DNA from: Sipunculus nudus
Taxonomy: Eukaryota > Annelida > Sipuncula > Golfingiida > Sipunculidae
Reading direction: 5' to 3'
DNA length: 64,000 nucleotides
Assembly (NCBI GenBank): GCA_026874595.1
Contig: CM049321.1
Location: 4,643,479-4,707,478 of the forward strand
Shown here: positions 22,301 through 32,434 of the stretch, in pieces
How positions within the stretch are numbered: position 1 is the stretch's first letter
Layout of the letters: every line of letters starts with the position of its first letter
Program-made: the position numbers and the translations under genes
Notes under the pieces: generated by a model
Databases searched by the model: none
Told to the model about the DNA's origin: nothing
What the model saw: only the letters and a program-made list of their open reading frames with translations

Positions 22301-23210
22301 TTTTGTCATCTTCATTATAATGCCCAGTTTTGTACAGAATTAATGAAAGTAAGACATCTGGCTGTCTTTTTGAGAATGCCCTACTATACAGTTATAAGTC
22401 GAGGCGCAAAGGCTAACCATGTCAGCATTTAATATATACAGACACATGTTTTTACACTCTCCTTGTATATGTTTATCCTAACTGACCTATATTTATGTAG
22501 AATGGCCTCAAAAAGTAGTGTTAATTCATTTAAACCTTTAAAACTTTAATGAATGAAATTGTGTTTTGCTTTTCACCCAAACATCTGGACCGCGAAAAGT
22601 AAAAAAATATATCGTCATGCCAGTTAAAATAGACCAGTGTGCATCATCTGCACATATATCCTTGTCACCATGTAAATTATGTTGAAAATTGGCCCTACCA
22701 TCTCTTCAGAAGTTTTGTGGAAAGAGTTGCAAAATTTTTAATTTTTGGCGTTTTGGTAAACCCTCTTCCACATACACGTATAGATACATAGATACATATA
22801 AACATATATACATATATATATATAAAATGTATATGTGCATACATATAATCACACATAGAACACGCACACATATTTATGATTTCAAATGAAAAAAAAGCTA
22901 TGTATGACCATGAAGCTGTGGCTCGGGCATAAGAGCATTTCCACTCACCTCAAATAAAAAAGTCCATATAAAAGCCAAGCATTCCTGAAGATATCTGACA
23001 AATATATCCTTAAGCGTAGTTCAAATTTTTTATGGAATATAAATTCAGTCCATGATGTGACATTTCCACCATGCAGCCAATCACCTCATCGCCCAGTCTC
23101 TGTCCTCTGGGTACAACTTCCCCCATTATATGTCAAAGTACGGGTAAAGATGCGAAAAATGTTGAAGCATGTAATCACTATATAGTACACCTTTACGCGA
23201 ATAAGTATGC
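19310..23210. other. MCRS1 upstream region, no convincing gene
   Basis: Probably holds the MCRS1 5' UTR exon and promoter, but I could not place them. Seen: an imperfect tandem ACAGGCAGCGTAGGACAG near 20752, C18 at 21216-21233, a T-run near 22276-22305 and a TA/CATA-rich stretch near 22770-22870. Open frames here have no recognisable domains. Confidence 0.4.
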
Positions 23211-23214
23211 GATG

Positions 23215-23430
23215 TCAGAAGCGAATCCAGGGAAGGGGTCCAGCTGGATCCGCCCCCCCCCCCCCTTTCAGCCACAGCAACCTTTTTTTATAGTGTTTCA
23301 GAAGAATTTTGCCACCTTGTTCATACCTGCAGGGGGACCTTTTTCAGGTTTGGCGTTAGTCCTCTTGGGTTTGAACACCACCACCACCCCTTTTTTCCAA
23401 AATCCTGGATCCATCCCTGGATGTTTACAA
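23215..23430. mobile_element. Second copy of the poly-G/C ended element
   Basis: CAGAAGCGAATCCAGGGAAGGGG ... GGATCCGCC plus 13 C ... CCAAAATCCTGGATCCATCCCTGG. The outer ends are inverted (CCAGGGATGGATCCAGGATTTTGG on the other strand). The interior shares GGGGGACCTTTTTCAGG..TTAG.CCTCTTGGGTTTGA with 6190-6270 (CCCCCTTTTCCAG..TTAGGAGTCTTCC.TTGGTTTGA). Non-coding. Confidence 0.6.
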
Positions 23431-24040
23431 CTGTGATTTGTGGCAGTCATTATAGTCACAAACATTGCGATTAACACAACACGCAAACTTCGCAAAGCTG
23501 TGACGAGCATCGGTCTATAGGGCACTTTTCCTCTATAAAGAATGTCACATAAAAGTACATGCACTGTCCAGTATAGGGAGTTATTAACGATTCTTCAAAA
23601 GAATGAAATAGCATACTTTTTGTTTGATTTATTATAGGCGAGGTATCATTTTCTACGAAATTATACCAGAAGTGATTCTTGCAGGTTATAGTTCATTTAT
23701 TGCAGGCTTTTTAAAATAAGCCGTTAAATACGCCGTTGATGTTTAACGAAAATCTTCCATATTTCAGATTTGCGGAGAATCACGGATGCGCCGCTACCAG
23801 AAATGGCTGCTTATAATATTCTTACTTGTGTAGTTTAATGGTATATGGTTACCTTGGACTACAAAGGACAGCACATCAGTAAAATCCACCCTATGTTGCA
23901 ATGACACCCAGTGAAACATTACGAACCTCCATCGCCTTGTATTAAGAGGATGTCGGTATAATGACCCCTGCCTCAAAAGACCCACATTAGTTTTCCTGGA
24001 TGAATCATACATAGAAATGTTCCTAAATGTGTCTTGGCTT

Positions 24041-24147
24041 CAGACACCTGTCTGGAGAATCGTCTGCCAGTCGGTCTTTGTCAGAAAACCGTTGAGGAGG
24101 CTGTGAGCCGAGGATGTACTGATTATTACGACGCATCATTGAGGAGG
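24041..24147 (+). CDS. Weak candidate exon of unknown gene
   Basis: Between acceptor TTGGCTTCAG and donor GTACGC there is an open 107-nt stretch. Read in its best frame it encodes DTCLENRLPVGLCQKTVEEA then VSRGCTDYYDASLRR. It is GC-richer than the neighbourhood. No family match and no partner exon were found, so this may be chance. Confidence 0.2.
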
Positions 24148-25260
24148 TACGCAAACAAAGAACATCCGTCTAGAAGCGTTCCTATCAAGGAAAGGGGAAC
24201 CTTAATTTTTCTTTAACACTGAAATTCCTTCCCTTGGATCTGGAAATTAATTGATCTTGATACATTTTAAACGGTCATGCAGGGGTCTTGCTGCAAGTTC
24301 GTATGACAGTTAATGTTATGCTACCCGGGGAACACTGTGTCTCTTTTCGACCTACGTAATGGACGACACGGACATCCAAAAATAGTATAGATTCCTTTCA
24401 GAGCGAAATGGGTAAAAAATCAGTCTAACTCATCGGAACTCATCTAACTCATAAAAAAAATCATCGGAAAGGAAAGTTTTAGACCGATCACACAGCCTGC
24501 TTATTGAACTGTAGCATATTAAAATCTCATATCTGACGTAGTTTTAATCATATTGAACGCACAAGACCACTTTGCACATGTTTTTTATTTTGCTGTATAT
24601 GGCGCTTCCTTTCGATCGCTGTTGGATAAAACAGCTTCTTTCCGTATTTGTTCACGTTTCGTTGGGTCTGCCCTAACAACTTAATTTAATATTCAACAAT
24701 TACGCTTCACTCTGCTTCCGGAATTTATGATATCTGTAATAGTATATTTTCTGTTGTTGAATTCCCTTGTAATGTTGCCATATTTGTCTCCCGGTCGAGC
24801 CGCTTATGGATTTTCAACTTGTCATGCACTATCCGTTATCTCTTCTGCTGCCTCTGTAGCTTCAGACGAGGCAATAATGTCTCTCTTGAGTCGCACAACT
24901 TTCAGAAATGTAAATTTCGGTTCTTTTTCGTTTTAAGATCGCTCACTGCAGTATGGTTTCGGTATCCATTTGGTCATGTCGTTTTTGTGTCGCTTTTCAT
25001 TCGCCCGTATCGGTTTTTGTTCGTTTTTGTCTTTGGCTGGTTGAAAACCAAACAGAAAGGAAACAAGAACATTGAAAGAAAACATAGAAAACCATGCATC
25101 GCTTTTCTGGCGGTATTTCATCCTTATTTGTTTGTTTTTGATTCGCAAGCGTCGCTATTGGTGCGTTTTTCATTCGCCCTTGTCGCTATTGGCTAATTTT
25201 CAGTTAGCCCGTGCTACGTATCAAGGACATCCCAAACAGGATGCACCCTACCCGAGATGA
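24148..25260. other. Low-repeat interval with inverted CCAAT boxes
   Basis: Relatively GC-rich and free of obvious transposons. GTCGCTATTGG occurs twice (near 25152 and 25182), each containing an inverted CCAAT, and CTTCCGGAA (ETS-like) occurs near 24716. Could be a promoter of an unseen transcript (for example the MCRS1 5' UTR exon) but nothing fixes a start site. Confidence 0.25.
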
Positions 25261-25524
25261 GCAATGCCTGCTGCACCTTAAATACGATGTTTAAAATTAT
25301 TCAAATTATTTTGAAAAAAACTTTTAAGCCATCCACGATATTAAATATATTATATTATATACATGTATATATATTTATAAAACCACCCATATCTTACAAC
25401 TCACTAACTATCCCCTGTTCCCCCCCCCCACACACACACACACCGGCCGAAAATCTCCCCCGTCAATTAAAATGATACTCCCACGCTTATGCCTACAGTA
25501 TGACCCTGCAGAGAAATTCTGGGG

Positions 25525-25534
25525 GATGACTTTG

Positions 25535-25594
<60 letters not shown>

Positions 25595-25639
25595 ATATAT
25601 AACTTTTTCAACGTCTCTGAGTGACATATTCAAATATAA

Positions 25640-25685
<46 letters not shown>

Positions 25686-25745
25686 GATTACTATATATAT
25701 TTATATATTTATACTTATTTATATATATATATATATATATACTTA
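25525..25745. repeat. TA-dinucleotide microsatellites
   Basis: Several TA arrays (25534-25585, 25645-25684, 25718-25741) separated by short AT-rich spacers. The YIYIY-type open frames across them are artefacts of the repeat. Confidence 0.9.
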
Positions 25746-25904
25746 ATTACATTTCAAATAATTATAATATTATGATAGAAAATAATTATTTTGTTAATTT
25801 CCAAGCAAGGTTTAGATATAACATTTTTTAGTAAATGGATTCAAAGTTTTTAATTCCATTTATTTATATATTTCATTTGCAATATTATAATATTATTATC
25901 TGAA

Positions 25905-25995
25905 AAGTGGGGGGGATGATTACATTGGCCATCCCCCCTTGCCAAAAAGTGGAGGGTATATATACCCCCCATCCCCCCTATATTGACGCCCCTGA
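25905..25995. repeat. G/C-run element fragment (GGGGCGTCAATA end)
   Basis: GGGGGGGATGATTACATTGGCCATCCCCCCTTGCC...GGGTATATATACCCCCC..ATTGACGCCCC. The same end, in reverse, occurs at 47432-47475 (GGGCGTCAATACACTGGGGGAATGAG...GGGGTATATATATACC). Confidence 0.55.
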
Positions 25996-26009
25996 AGATT
26001 TGGGAGGCT

Positions 26010-26555
26010 ACCATTACGCCAAAAGCCGGTGGCTAATAACCTTGGTGCTTATCATGGTCATCTGAAAATGGAGTACCAAGTCAATAGTGTTACCTCAAGC
26101 ATGTACTATACCACCTCAGGCGCATTGCCAAAGGCCATTAACTCTACTGTTCTATCTCGTCTGGACTACCATAATGGCCTACTCATTGGAGCATCAGAGC
26201 GTATTACATAAGTTGCAGGTAGCCCAGAACAGTGCAGCAAGGCCTTTAACAGGAACAAAGCGTAGAGAGCACATAACACCTGTGCTCAAACAACTGCACT
26301 GGCTCCCTGTAAAGCAGAGAATTGTATTCAAGGTGTTCACCATCATTCAAAGACTCTCCATTCTGCCACAGCGCCAGAGTAAATGAAAGAGCTCTGTGTA
26401 GTGTTTTACCCTCGCAGGTCTCTTCGCTCTTCATCAGATCACTGGAGACTATAGAAGATTAACGCCACTCAAACCAGTATGGTGAAAGGTCACTAAGGAC
26501 ATTAGGGGCTAAACTGTGGAATAAGTTGCCATCAGATATGATGTGTCAAAACATG
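26010..26555 (+). mobile_element. CR1/L2-type LINE reverse transcriptase C-terminal fragment
   Basis: Frame-broken translation on the plus strand reads like the end of a CR1/L2 clade reverse transcriptase. It shows a LTLLFYLVWTT-like segment (consensus ..SRLDYCNSL), then LHKLQVAQNSAARPLTGTKR and HITPVLKQLHWLPVKQRIVF. A frameshifted end follows (WNKLPSDM). Not functional: internal stops and frame changes. A second copy of its last about 75 bp occurs at 27447. Confidence 0.85.
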
Positions 26556-26559
26556 CGCA

Positions 26560-26815
26560 CAGATGGACGCACTGGAGAGAGGATAGGTCAGAGGTCAACG
26601 CAAAATAATTTGGCACCAGTTCACATGTGACCCGATAATTGTGTAAAGTTTCGGAAAAATCTGTCCGGTGGTCTCATATATATAGTTCTATTCCGGAAAC
26701 GAACGCGATGGCGGCGGCGGCGGAACTCGGTCAAAAACCATGGTATCCGCAAAACTTTGTTTTGATGGATACGATGATGCGCATCTAAGTGAATAAAATA
26801 ATAACAGCAACAACA
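26560..26815 (+). repeat. Dispersed repeat end, same family as 42660-42880
   Basis: GCACAGATGGACGC...GGTCAGAGGTCAA..CACCAGTTCACATGTGACCCGATAATT..GCGGCGGCGG..GAACTCGGTCAAAAACCATGGTATCCGCAAAACTTTG..GGATAC. The 42.7-kb copy has the same blocks in the same order. GTATCC...GGATAC can pair as a terminal hairpin. Confidence 0.75.
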
Positions 26816-26817
26816 AC

Positions 26818-26849
<32 letters not shown>
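26816..26849 (+). repeat. AAT trinucleotide microsatellite
   Basis: About eleven AAT units following GCATCTAAGTGAATAAAATAATAAC. That lead is shared with the microsatellite at 27773, so it is probably the 3' tail of a retroelement. Confidence 0.9.
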
Positions 26850-26850
<1 letters not shown>

Positions 26851-26859
26851 GTGCAACCT

Positions 26860-27310
26860 TGAACAGTGGTGATCTATGGAATAGACTGGTGGCAGTGGTC
26901 GCTCCAATAGCGACCTCTGTCGCATGAAATGGAACTACAAAAACAATAACAAATTTACATAATACTTGTATATTTCTCATTTTATAAGAAAATTATTTTT
27001 GTATCTTAATAATAAATATTGTTGATATTATATTTTAACTCAATAAGTAAAAATTGATTGATAATATGCAGTAAATTTGTCAAAAAATACTTCACTTTTA
27101 TCTAGATTAGTACCTGTAATTTGTTAATTGAAATAAACGTGGCCGCATTGTGACCACTTATACGTTGGCGGACGAGAGGACGACGACCATCGCATAAGCT
27201 AATTTGGGATGTATGAATCCCAATTTTTGGAAGGTCCTCAGGGGCCTTAATTCAACACAAAAAAACAATAGTCATAAATTCCTTCGATTACATTAGTGTC
27301 ACTAGAGCCC
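26860..27310 (+). mobile_element. Single copy of the hairpin-tipped repeat (arm of the fold-back element)
   Basis: Begins TGGTCGCTCCAATAGCGACCTCTGTCG, whose GGTCGCT/AGCGACC forms a 7-bp stem with loop CCAAT. It continues to GGACGAGAGGACGACGACCATCGCATAAGC and TCCCAATTTTTGGAAGGTCCTCAGGGGCC. Two more copies, inverted to each other, form the element at 32435-33590. Confidence 0.8.
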
Positions 27311-27446
27311 TCAGCCGTGTCAACTACACAAATGCAGGTGACATGAACAAAAACACAGGTCTTAATTACCCAAACCTACCTGGACATAAAACAAAATTTA
27401 AAGTGTTTCTTATCGATCCTTTAATTTTACGGAGACTAAAAAAATT

Positions 27447-27776
27447 AACGCCACTCAAACTAGTATGGTGAAAGGTCACTAAGGACATTAGGGGCTAAAC
27501 TTTGGAATAAGTTGCCATCAGATATAACGAAAACAATCTCGCCAGTCACATTTAGAAAGCACCTTCAGACTGTGTCATTTATACAAGGATATGGTGCTGC
27601 CTAGACTGTGATGTAACTCAGGTGGATATGTGCAATATGTGTGATACAGTGACTCCAAACTAGTGCAATAATCATTTTTTTAGTTTGATCCCTGCTTTGT
27701 AGAGACTCATAATTAAATTATTTTAAAACTGTCAAGCATGGAAACTTTCTGTTATAATACGCATCTAAGTGAATAA

Positions 27777-27850
<74 letters not shown>

Positions 27851-27870
27851 TGATAATAATAATAAAGTGC
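27447..27870 (+). mobile_element. LINE 3' end with AAT tail
   Basis: Encodes GERSLRTLGAKLWNKLPSDI then SPVTFRKHLQTVSF before a stop near 27603, the usual carboxyl end of CR1/L2 LINE ORF2. After a short 3' UTR it ends in GAATAAA(ATA)n. The first about 75 bp nearly duplicates 26461-26535. Confidence 0.85.
27773..27866 (+). repeat. AAT microsatellite (about 30 units)
   Basis: Long ATA/AAT array that ends the LINE at 27447. It is followed by AGTGCAGCCTTGAATCGTGGTGGCCACC, a phrase also found near 26850 and, inverted, at about 44748-44783. Confidence 0.9.
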
Positions 27871-27879
27871 AGCCTTGAA

Positions 27880-28680
27880 TCGTGGTGGCCACCGTGTCTT
27901 TGAAATAGAGGGTTCCCTCATGACGTCACAGGCCAGCTGGTCACAGGCCAGAGCCCTGTTGGAGGGCAGCTATCAGTTACTGGAGGCCTGGTGGGGGTCA
28001 GGCATATGTGCTTTCCATAGTGTATTGCCTATATGTGTGCAAAGCAATCTGTGCATACTATATTTGTTTAATTGTTAAATTATTACACACTATGGTTCTT
28101 TTTTCTTTTAATATTGCTGTGTGTATGGATGCAGCTGTAGGTCAGGCAAGAACAAGAAGTCCTAATACATGCTGTCTGCAGTAATTAACCATCAAGGTGA
28201 ACAAACAAACAAAGGAGCTGACCACAAAACAGCATTGCTTACAGTGCTTACCCCTTCAGATTTAGTTATCTTCATTTGAACAGTGTAATTTGAGATTGCA
28301 GCAAATCACTGTGATACTTAATACAATGCTCATGGATACATACAATGACATCGTTATATTTGTTTGGCATCAATTGGCCATAGGTGACCAGGGCTACTTA
28401 GTGCCCTTTGATATACACTGGCTTATGTTTTAGCATATCTTAGGGCAGGGTACTGCCCACTAATCATTTATAGATAAGGGGGGAAAAGTTTTACTTTAAA
28501 ATAAGTACATATCATTTCATTTGGAAAAAAAATGATGACACACGTACACATGTAGAAATCTGTATGGACATATTTAAAACATTGAAACAATACTTAATAC
28601 AAAAAAAGTAAATTTGATTTACTTATATATATTATGTTAGTAAATCAAATTATTTTTTTGTGGTATAAGTATTGATTCAG
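27880..28680. other. No recognised feature
   Basis: Starts with a GC-richer stretch (CAGGCCAGCTGGTCACAGGCC, an imperfect palindrome near 27930), then AT-rich DNA without genes. Confidence 0.4.
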
Positions 28681-28682
28681 GG

Positions 28683-28683
<1 letters not shown>

Positions 28684-28760
<77 letters not shown>
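28684..28760. repeat. TA microsatellite (about 38 units)
   Basis: Uninterrupted TA array of about 77 bp, one of the longest in the window. It can form cruciforms and is length-unstable in general. Confidence 0.95.
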
Positions 28761-28762
<2 letters not shown>

Positions 28763-28764
28763 AA

Positions 28765-29460
28765 CGAAGCTGTTTAATTGCAATAAGCTTTTGACAAGCA
28801 AATTAATTGCAATAAACTGAAGTTGTGTTAAGGAAAAGTTCCCCTTTTAACATGTGTAAGGGGAAGCCATATGATTGATTGTACCGCCGAATAATTTGGC
28901 ATCAGTGTTTTAACACCATTCGCATGGTGATCAGTAATAAAACAACAGTGTTTTGAATCTTTTATAAAAAAAATATTAAATTATACAAAAGCACAACTTA
29001 AAAGCCAAGGCATGGTGGGTAAACAAAGGTAACATATATTAACAAGGGTAATGTACTGCTCATTTTTAAAATGGTATAATATGGAAAATATACAAAATGT
29101 CTAAAGTAATTTACATAATATCAACACCTGAAGAACTATGTGATCTGCCTCTGTTTAAGATGAGTTGAGCTGTGTCCTGCACGTGTGTCTCCAATGAATA
29201 AAAGTGATCTATCTGGCACTTAGACTTGTATATATTTATTGTTACTCAAATTGTTTATGGAAGAAAAGAGGACAAAGAATAGAGGATGATACTTTTTATG
29301 TTCATATTTATAGCACCTGAAGCACCTAGAAGAATATGAAAAATTAAACATTAAATACATCTATTAAAGAATACCATATTTTACAGAATCAAAAGTAAAC
29401 CAAACTAGACATTTCTTGGCACCGCAGGTGCCAGAGTATCCCCAGACATAGTTCACCCAC
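28765..29460. other. No recognised feature
   Basis: AT-rich DNA, no open frames or repeats recognised. Confidence 0.5.
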
Positions 29461-29469
29461 CCCCTTTTT

Positions 29470-30105
29470 TTTAAAGATGTGTCCTGTGACCTTTACCTTT
29501 GACCCCATGACCCCAAAATCAATTGGGGTCTTGCTTTTTCAATGGGACATATATAAGTCAAGTTTGAAATCTATATATCAATAAAAGCAGGAATTGCCAT
29601 CCAGAAACTAATTTTTTGACAGATGGCTCCTGTGGCCTTGACCTTTGACCTTGTGGCCCCAAAAGAATGATATTGATCATCAGCTTTTATATATAAATCA
29701 ATAGAGGTCTAGATTTATTGATGGGCCATATTTAAGTCAGGTTTGAAATCCATATATTAATCCAAACTTGAATTATCATCTCGGGAACTAATTTTTGGAC
29801 AGATGGCTCCTGTGACCTTCACCTTTAACCTTGTGACCTAACAATCGACAAGCGTCTTCCTCTATAGGCAGGAGAACTGTATGTGCAAGATGAAATGTCT
29901 GAGATCGGTTTGGCTGAAAATGCATCCATAATCTTTTTAAACATGTGTCCTGTGACCTTGACCTTTGACCTCATGACCACAAAATTAATTCGGGTCTTGC
30001 TTTTCCAATGGGTCATATACAAGTCAAGTTTGAAATCCATACATCAATAAAAGCAGGAATTATCATCCAGAAACTAATTTTTGGACAGATGGCTCCTGTA
30101 CTGTC
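29470..30105 (+). repeat. About 155-bp tandem repeat with nuclear-receptor-like half-sites
   Basis: Four diverged units, each with TGTGACCTTGACCTTTGACC..TGACC..AAAATCAAT, GGTCTTGCTTTTCCAATGGG.CATAT..AAGTCAAGTTTGAAATC, AATAAAAGCAGGAATT and AACTAATTTTTGGACAGATGGCTCC. Starts are near 29486, 29632, 29812 and 29948. TGACCTTTGACCT is the complement of a DR1 element. Confidence 0.85.
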
Positions 30106-30505
30106 AAGTGGCAATTATGGGGGTATTTAAGGCGTAAAAACAAGAAAAGGATAATAGGTGGCGCCACCAGTTTCCGGTATATCACAAGGCTATCCAAGAT
30201 CTTCGGTCACCTTGATTTTTGGACCAGTCAATGCAAGCTTACTTGAGATATTTAAGAATCTGTGTTATTTTCAGCAAAAATGGACCTGTTCAAAGGTCAA
30301 GGTCACTCTCCTAGCATAGGTCATGACCCCATTTTAAATAGGCTTCTTCCCCTTACCTATATCTATACAAATGTAAATTTTGAAAAAGATCAGTGAAATA
30401 TTTTTTGAGTTATCCCACTCACAAGGATTTTCTGCGGCGGCGGCGGGACCGTCGTGAAACCATAGTATTCCGACTTTGTCTGGGGATACAATAATCAAAA
30501 GAATA
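30105..30505 (+). repeat. Dispersed repeat with one GGTGGCGCCACC palindrome
   Basis: Carries the perfect palindrome at 30157-30168, then CTTGAGATATTTAAGAATCTGTG and GTCAAGGTCACTCTCC. It ends GCGGCGGCGGCGGGACCGTCGTGAAACCATAGTATTCCGACTTTGTCTGGGGATACAATAAT, the same terminus type as 26750-26775 and 42840-42880. Confidence 0.75.
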
Positions 30506-30669
30506 TAATCTGTAGGCAAATTTGATGGAATACCTTCCTGTCAAAACATAAGTTGGGATCAAAGCCAAAGGGTATAGGCCTATACACTCTCGGTCATTAA
30601 GTGCTAAAGAGTATTATTGTAAGTATAATTTAAACACTGTACACGATTAAGGATTCACTCAAATCAAAG

Positions 30670-30931
30670 TCTTTAGAAATATAGACAATACAGTGATTAT
30701 GTTTATTTTCTACCCCTGCCGTTTCTTATGGGGGGCTGCTCATCAGTTGTAAATGCGGACAACCCTGAATAACAGGCTGAATTGATCAAGGATCTGTCCA
30801 TTAATTTGGCACTCTGCAAGGACGGATGTGATCTTTATCTTCTCAAAATAGTTCTCATTTGCTTCTCCTCCAAGATTTTGACAATAGATAACAGGTTGTA
30901 TGGAGCAGAAACAGGGCTGTCCTAGTTTACA
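30670..30931. repeat. Direct repeat copy 1 (262 bp)
   Basis: Begins GTCTTTAGAAATATAGAC and ends CTGTCCTAGTTTAC. Nearly identical to 32049-32314, with three or four differences seen by eye. On the minus strand it holds an open frame ending QFSLLFRVVRIYN. Confidence 0.9.
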
Positions 30932-31960
30932 ACAGCAACAACAACAAAGTTTATTGTAGAAAGGCCTCATGGCCCAAAGTACAAATAACTCAAGTAACAT
31001 ATAAATATACACAGGTTTGCCATCGCTTTCTGCCAATATGTGTTTAATCATATTAAAAGATATATATATCGTAGAAAAGAATTGCACTGATATACACAAA
31101 TGAAAATATATATATGTGTACAATTATCAATTATACATAATATTACAGTATTCAGTGAATTTAATGATTAAAGTACTACTTTATGGAATATTATTTTCTG
31201 AAATGTTTTCCTGTCTTACTCTGTTTACCTGAAATAAATATATACCTAAATCATATTGTATCTTGTGATTCTGTGTTCTCAAAATCTGAATAAGCCCATA
31301 CTTATTTTGTGGAAAATTCTGTATAAATGATAAAAATTTATTTCTTAAATCTTTATATCTGGAACACTTGAAAAGAATATGGGCCTCATCTTCAATTTCA
31401 TCATTCTTACAAAATTTACAGTCTCATATTTACTGGAGTACTACTTCTTCTGCCTACTTCAATCTCAAAATCATGGTCACTTAGTCGAAATTTTGTTAAA
31501 ACCTGTCTATAGATGTATGGGATATTATTTAAGTATCGTTCTGGTTCAATGCCTGATTTTACTTCACTATATATACTGAGTTTGGATTTTTCTTTTATTT
31601 CAGATAACATCTCTTGCTGTCCGATACCCTTGACTCTTTGTAGAAACATATCAATGAACATTTTTTCATCACCAACTCCCTGTTCTAACCATGCATGACC
31701 AAATCCACGCCTATTCAATAAATGCTTAATATAGCCTGGCCATGTAGGCTTACCCAGTTCATTTAACCGTTTTAAGGCATTATAATAAATAATAGGATAT
31801 CTAGAATTTCCCATATTCAGTATTCTTAACCAATATTTTAGACATCTCTTAAAGTACATACAATGCAAAGGATATCTATCACATTCAATCAGAACTCCTG
31901 CATTAACTGTGCTTCTGCTAACACCCAGATTTCTTTACAAAATCATGATTGAACATTATC
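30932..31960 (-). mobile_element. LINE 3' end with zinc-knuckle (minus strand, broken)
   Basis: The minus strand encodes the C-terminal part of a non-LTR retrotransposon ORF2: RRGFGHAWLEQGVGDEKMFI ... YRQVLTKFRLSDHDFEIEVG. After a frameshift near 31435 comes CKFCKNDEIEDEAHILFKC, a C-x2-C..H-x4-C knuckle. A 3' tail with GTTGTTGTTG-type repeat (CAACAACAACAA on plus) ends at about 30932. It lies exactly between the two 262-bp direct repeats. Non-functional. Confidence 0.85.
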
Positions 31961-32048
31961 TATAATTGGTCTTGATAAGAATCCCCAAATTTCAGCTACA
32001 ACTTTATCAAATATATTCATTGTGATATCAATATTCATTGTGATATTA

Positions 32049-32314
32049 TTGTCTTTAGAAATATAGACAATACAGTGATTATGTTTATTTTCTACCCCTG
32101 CCGTTTCTTATGGGGGGCTGCTCATCAGTTGTGAATGCGGACAACCCTGAATAACAGGCTGAATTGTCCAAGGATCTGTCCATTAATTTGGCACTCTGCA
32201 AGGACGGATGTGATCTTTATCTTCTCAAAATAGTTCTCATTTGCTTCTCCTCCAAGATTTTGACAATAGATAACAGGTTGTATGGAGCAGAAACAGGGCT
32301 GTCCTAGTTTACCA
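32049..32314. repeat. Direct repeat copy 2 (about 265 bp)
   Basis: Second copy of 30670-30931. Here the minus-strand frame stays open farther, giving a 97-codon ORF at 32125-32418 that includes AEPWWRVSGLEGWSLRPLPA and KLGQPCFCSIQPVIYCQNLG. The frame matches no family I recognise. Confidence 0.9.
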
Positions 32315-32434
32315 TATGCAGGCAGAGGTCTCAGTGACCAGCCCTCCAGCCCGCTGACCCTCCACCATGGCTCAGCGTGGCTAATGCTAGGGTGAAAAGG
32401 GACTTCCTGTGATGTCAATGGGAACCCACCAAGA

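Noticed and set aside
15185-24000. Third exon of the nested gene (a GSRSSE-type BORCS7 continuation)
   Set aside because: Scanned plus-strand acceptors in this interval and saw no matching coding segment, so the BORCS7 identity is not asserted.
23794-24012. Minus-strand open frame (RRWRFVMFHWVSLQHRVDF)
   Set aside because: Protein-like in feel, but no domain, no splice context and no second copy were seen, so it was not reported as a gene.
26621-27921. Poly-Tyr open frames
   Set aside because: Translations of the AAT/ATT trinucleotide arrays.
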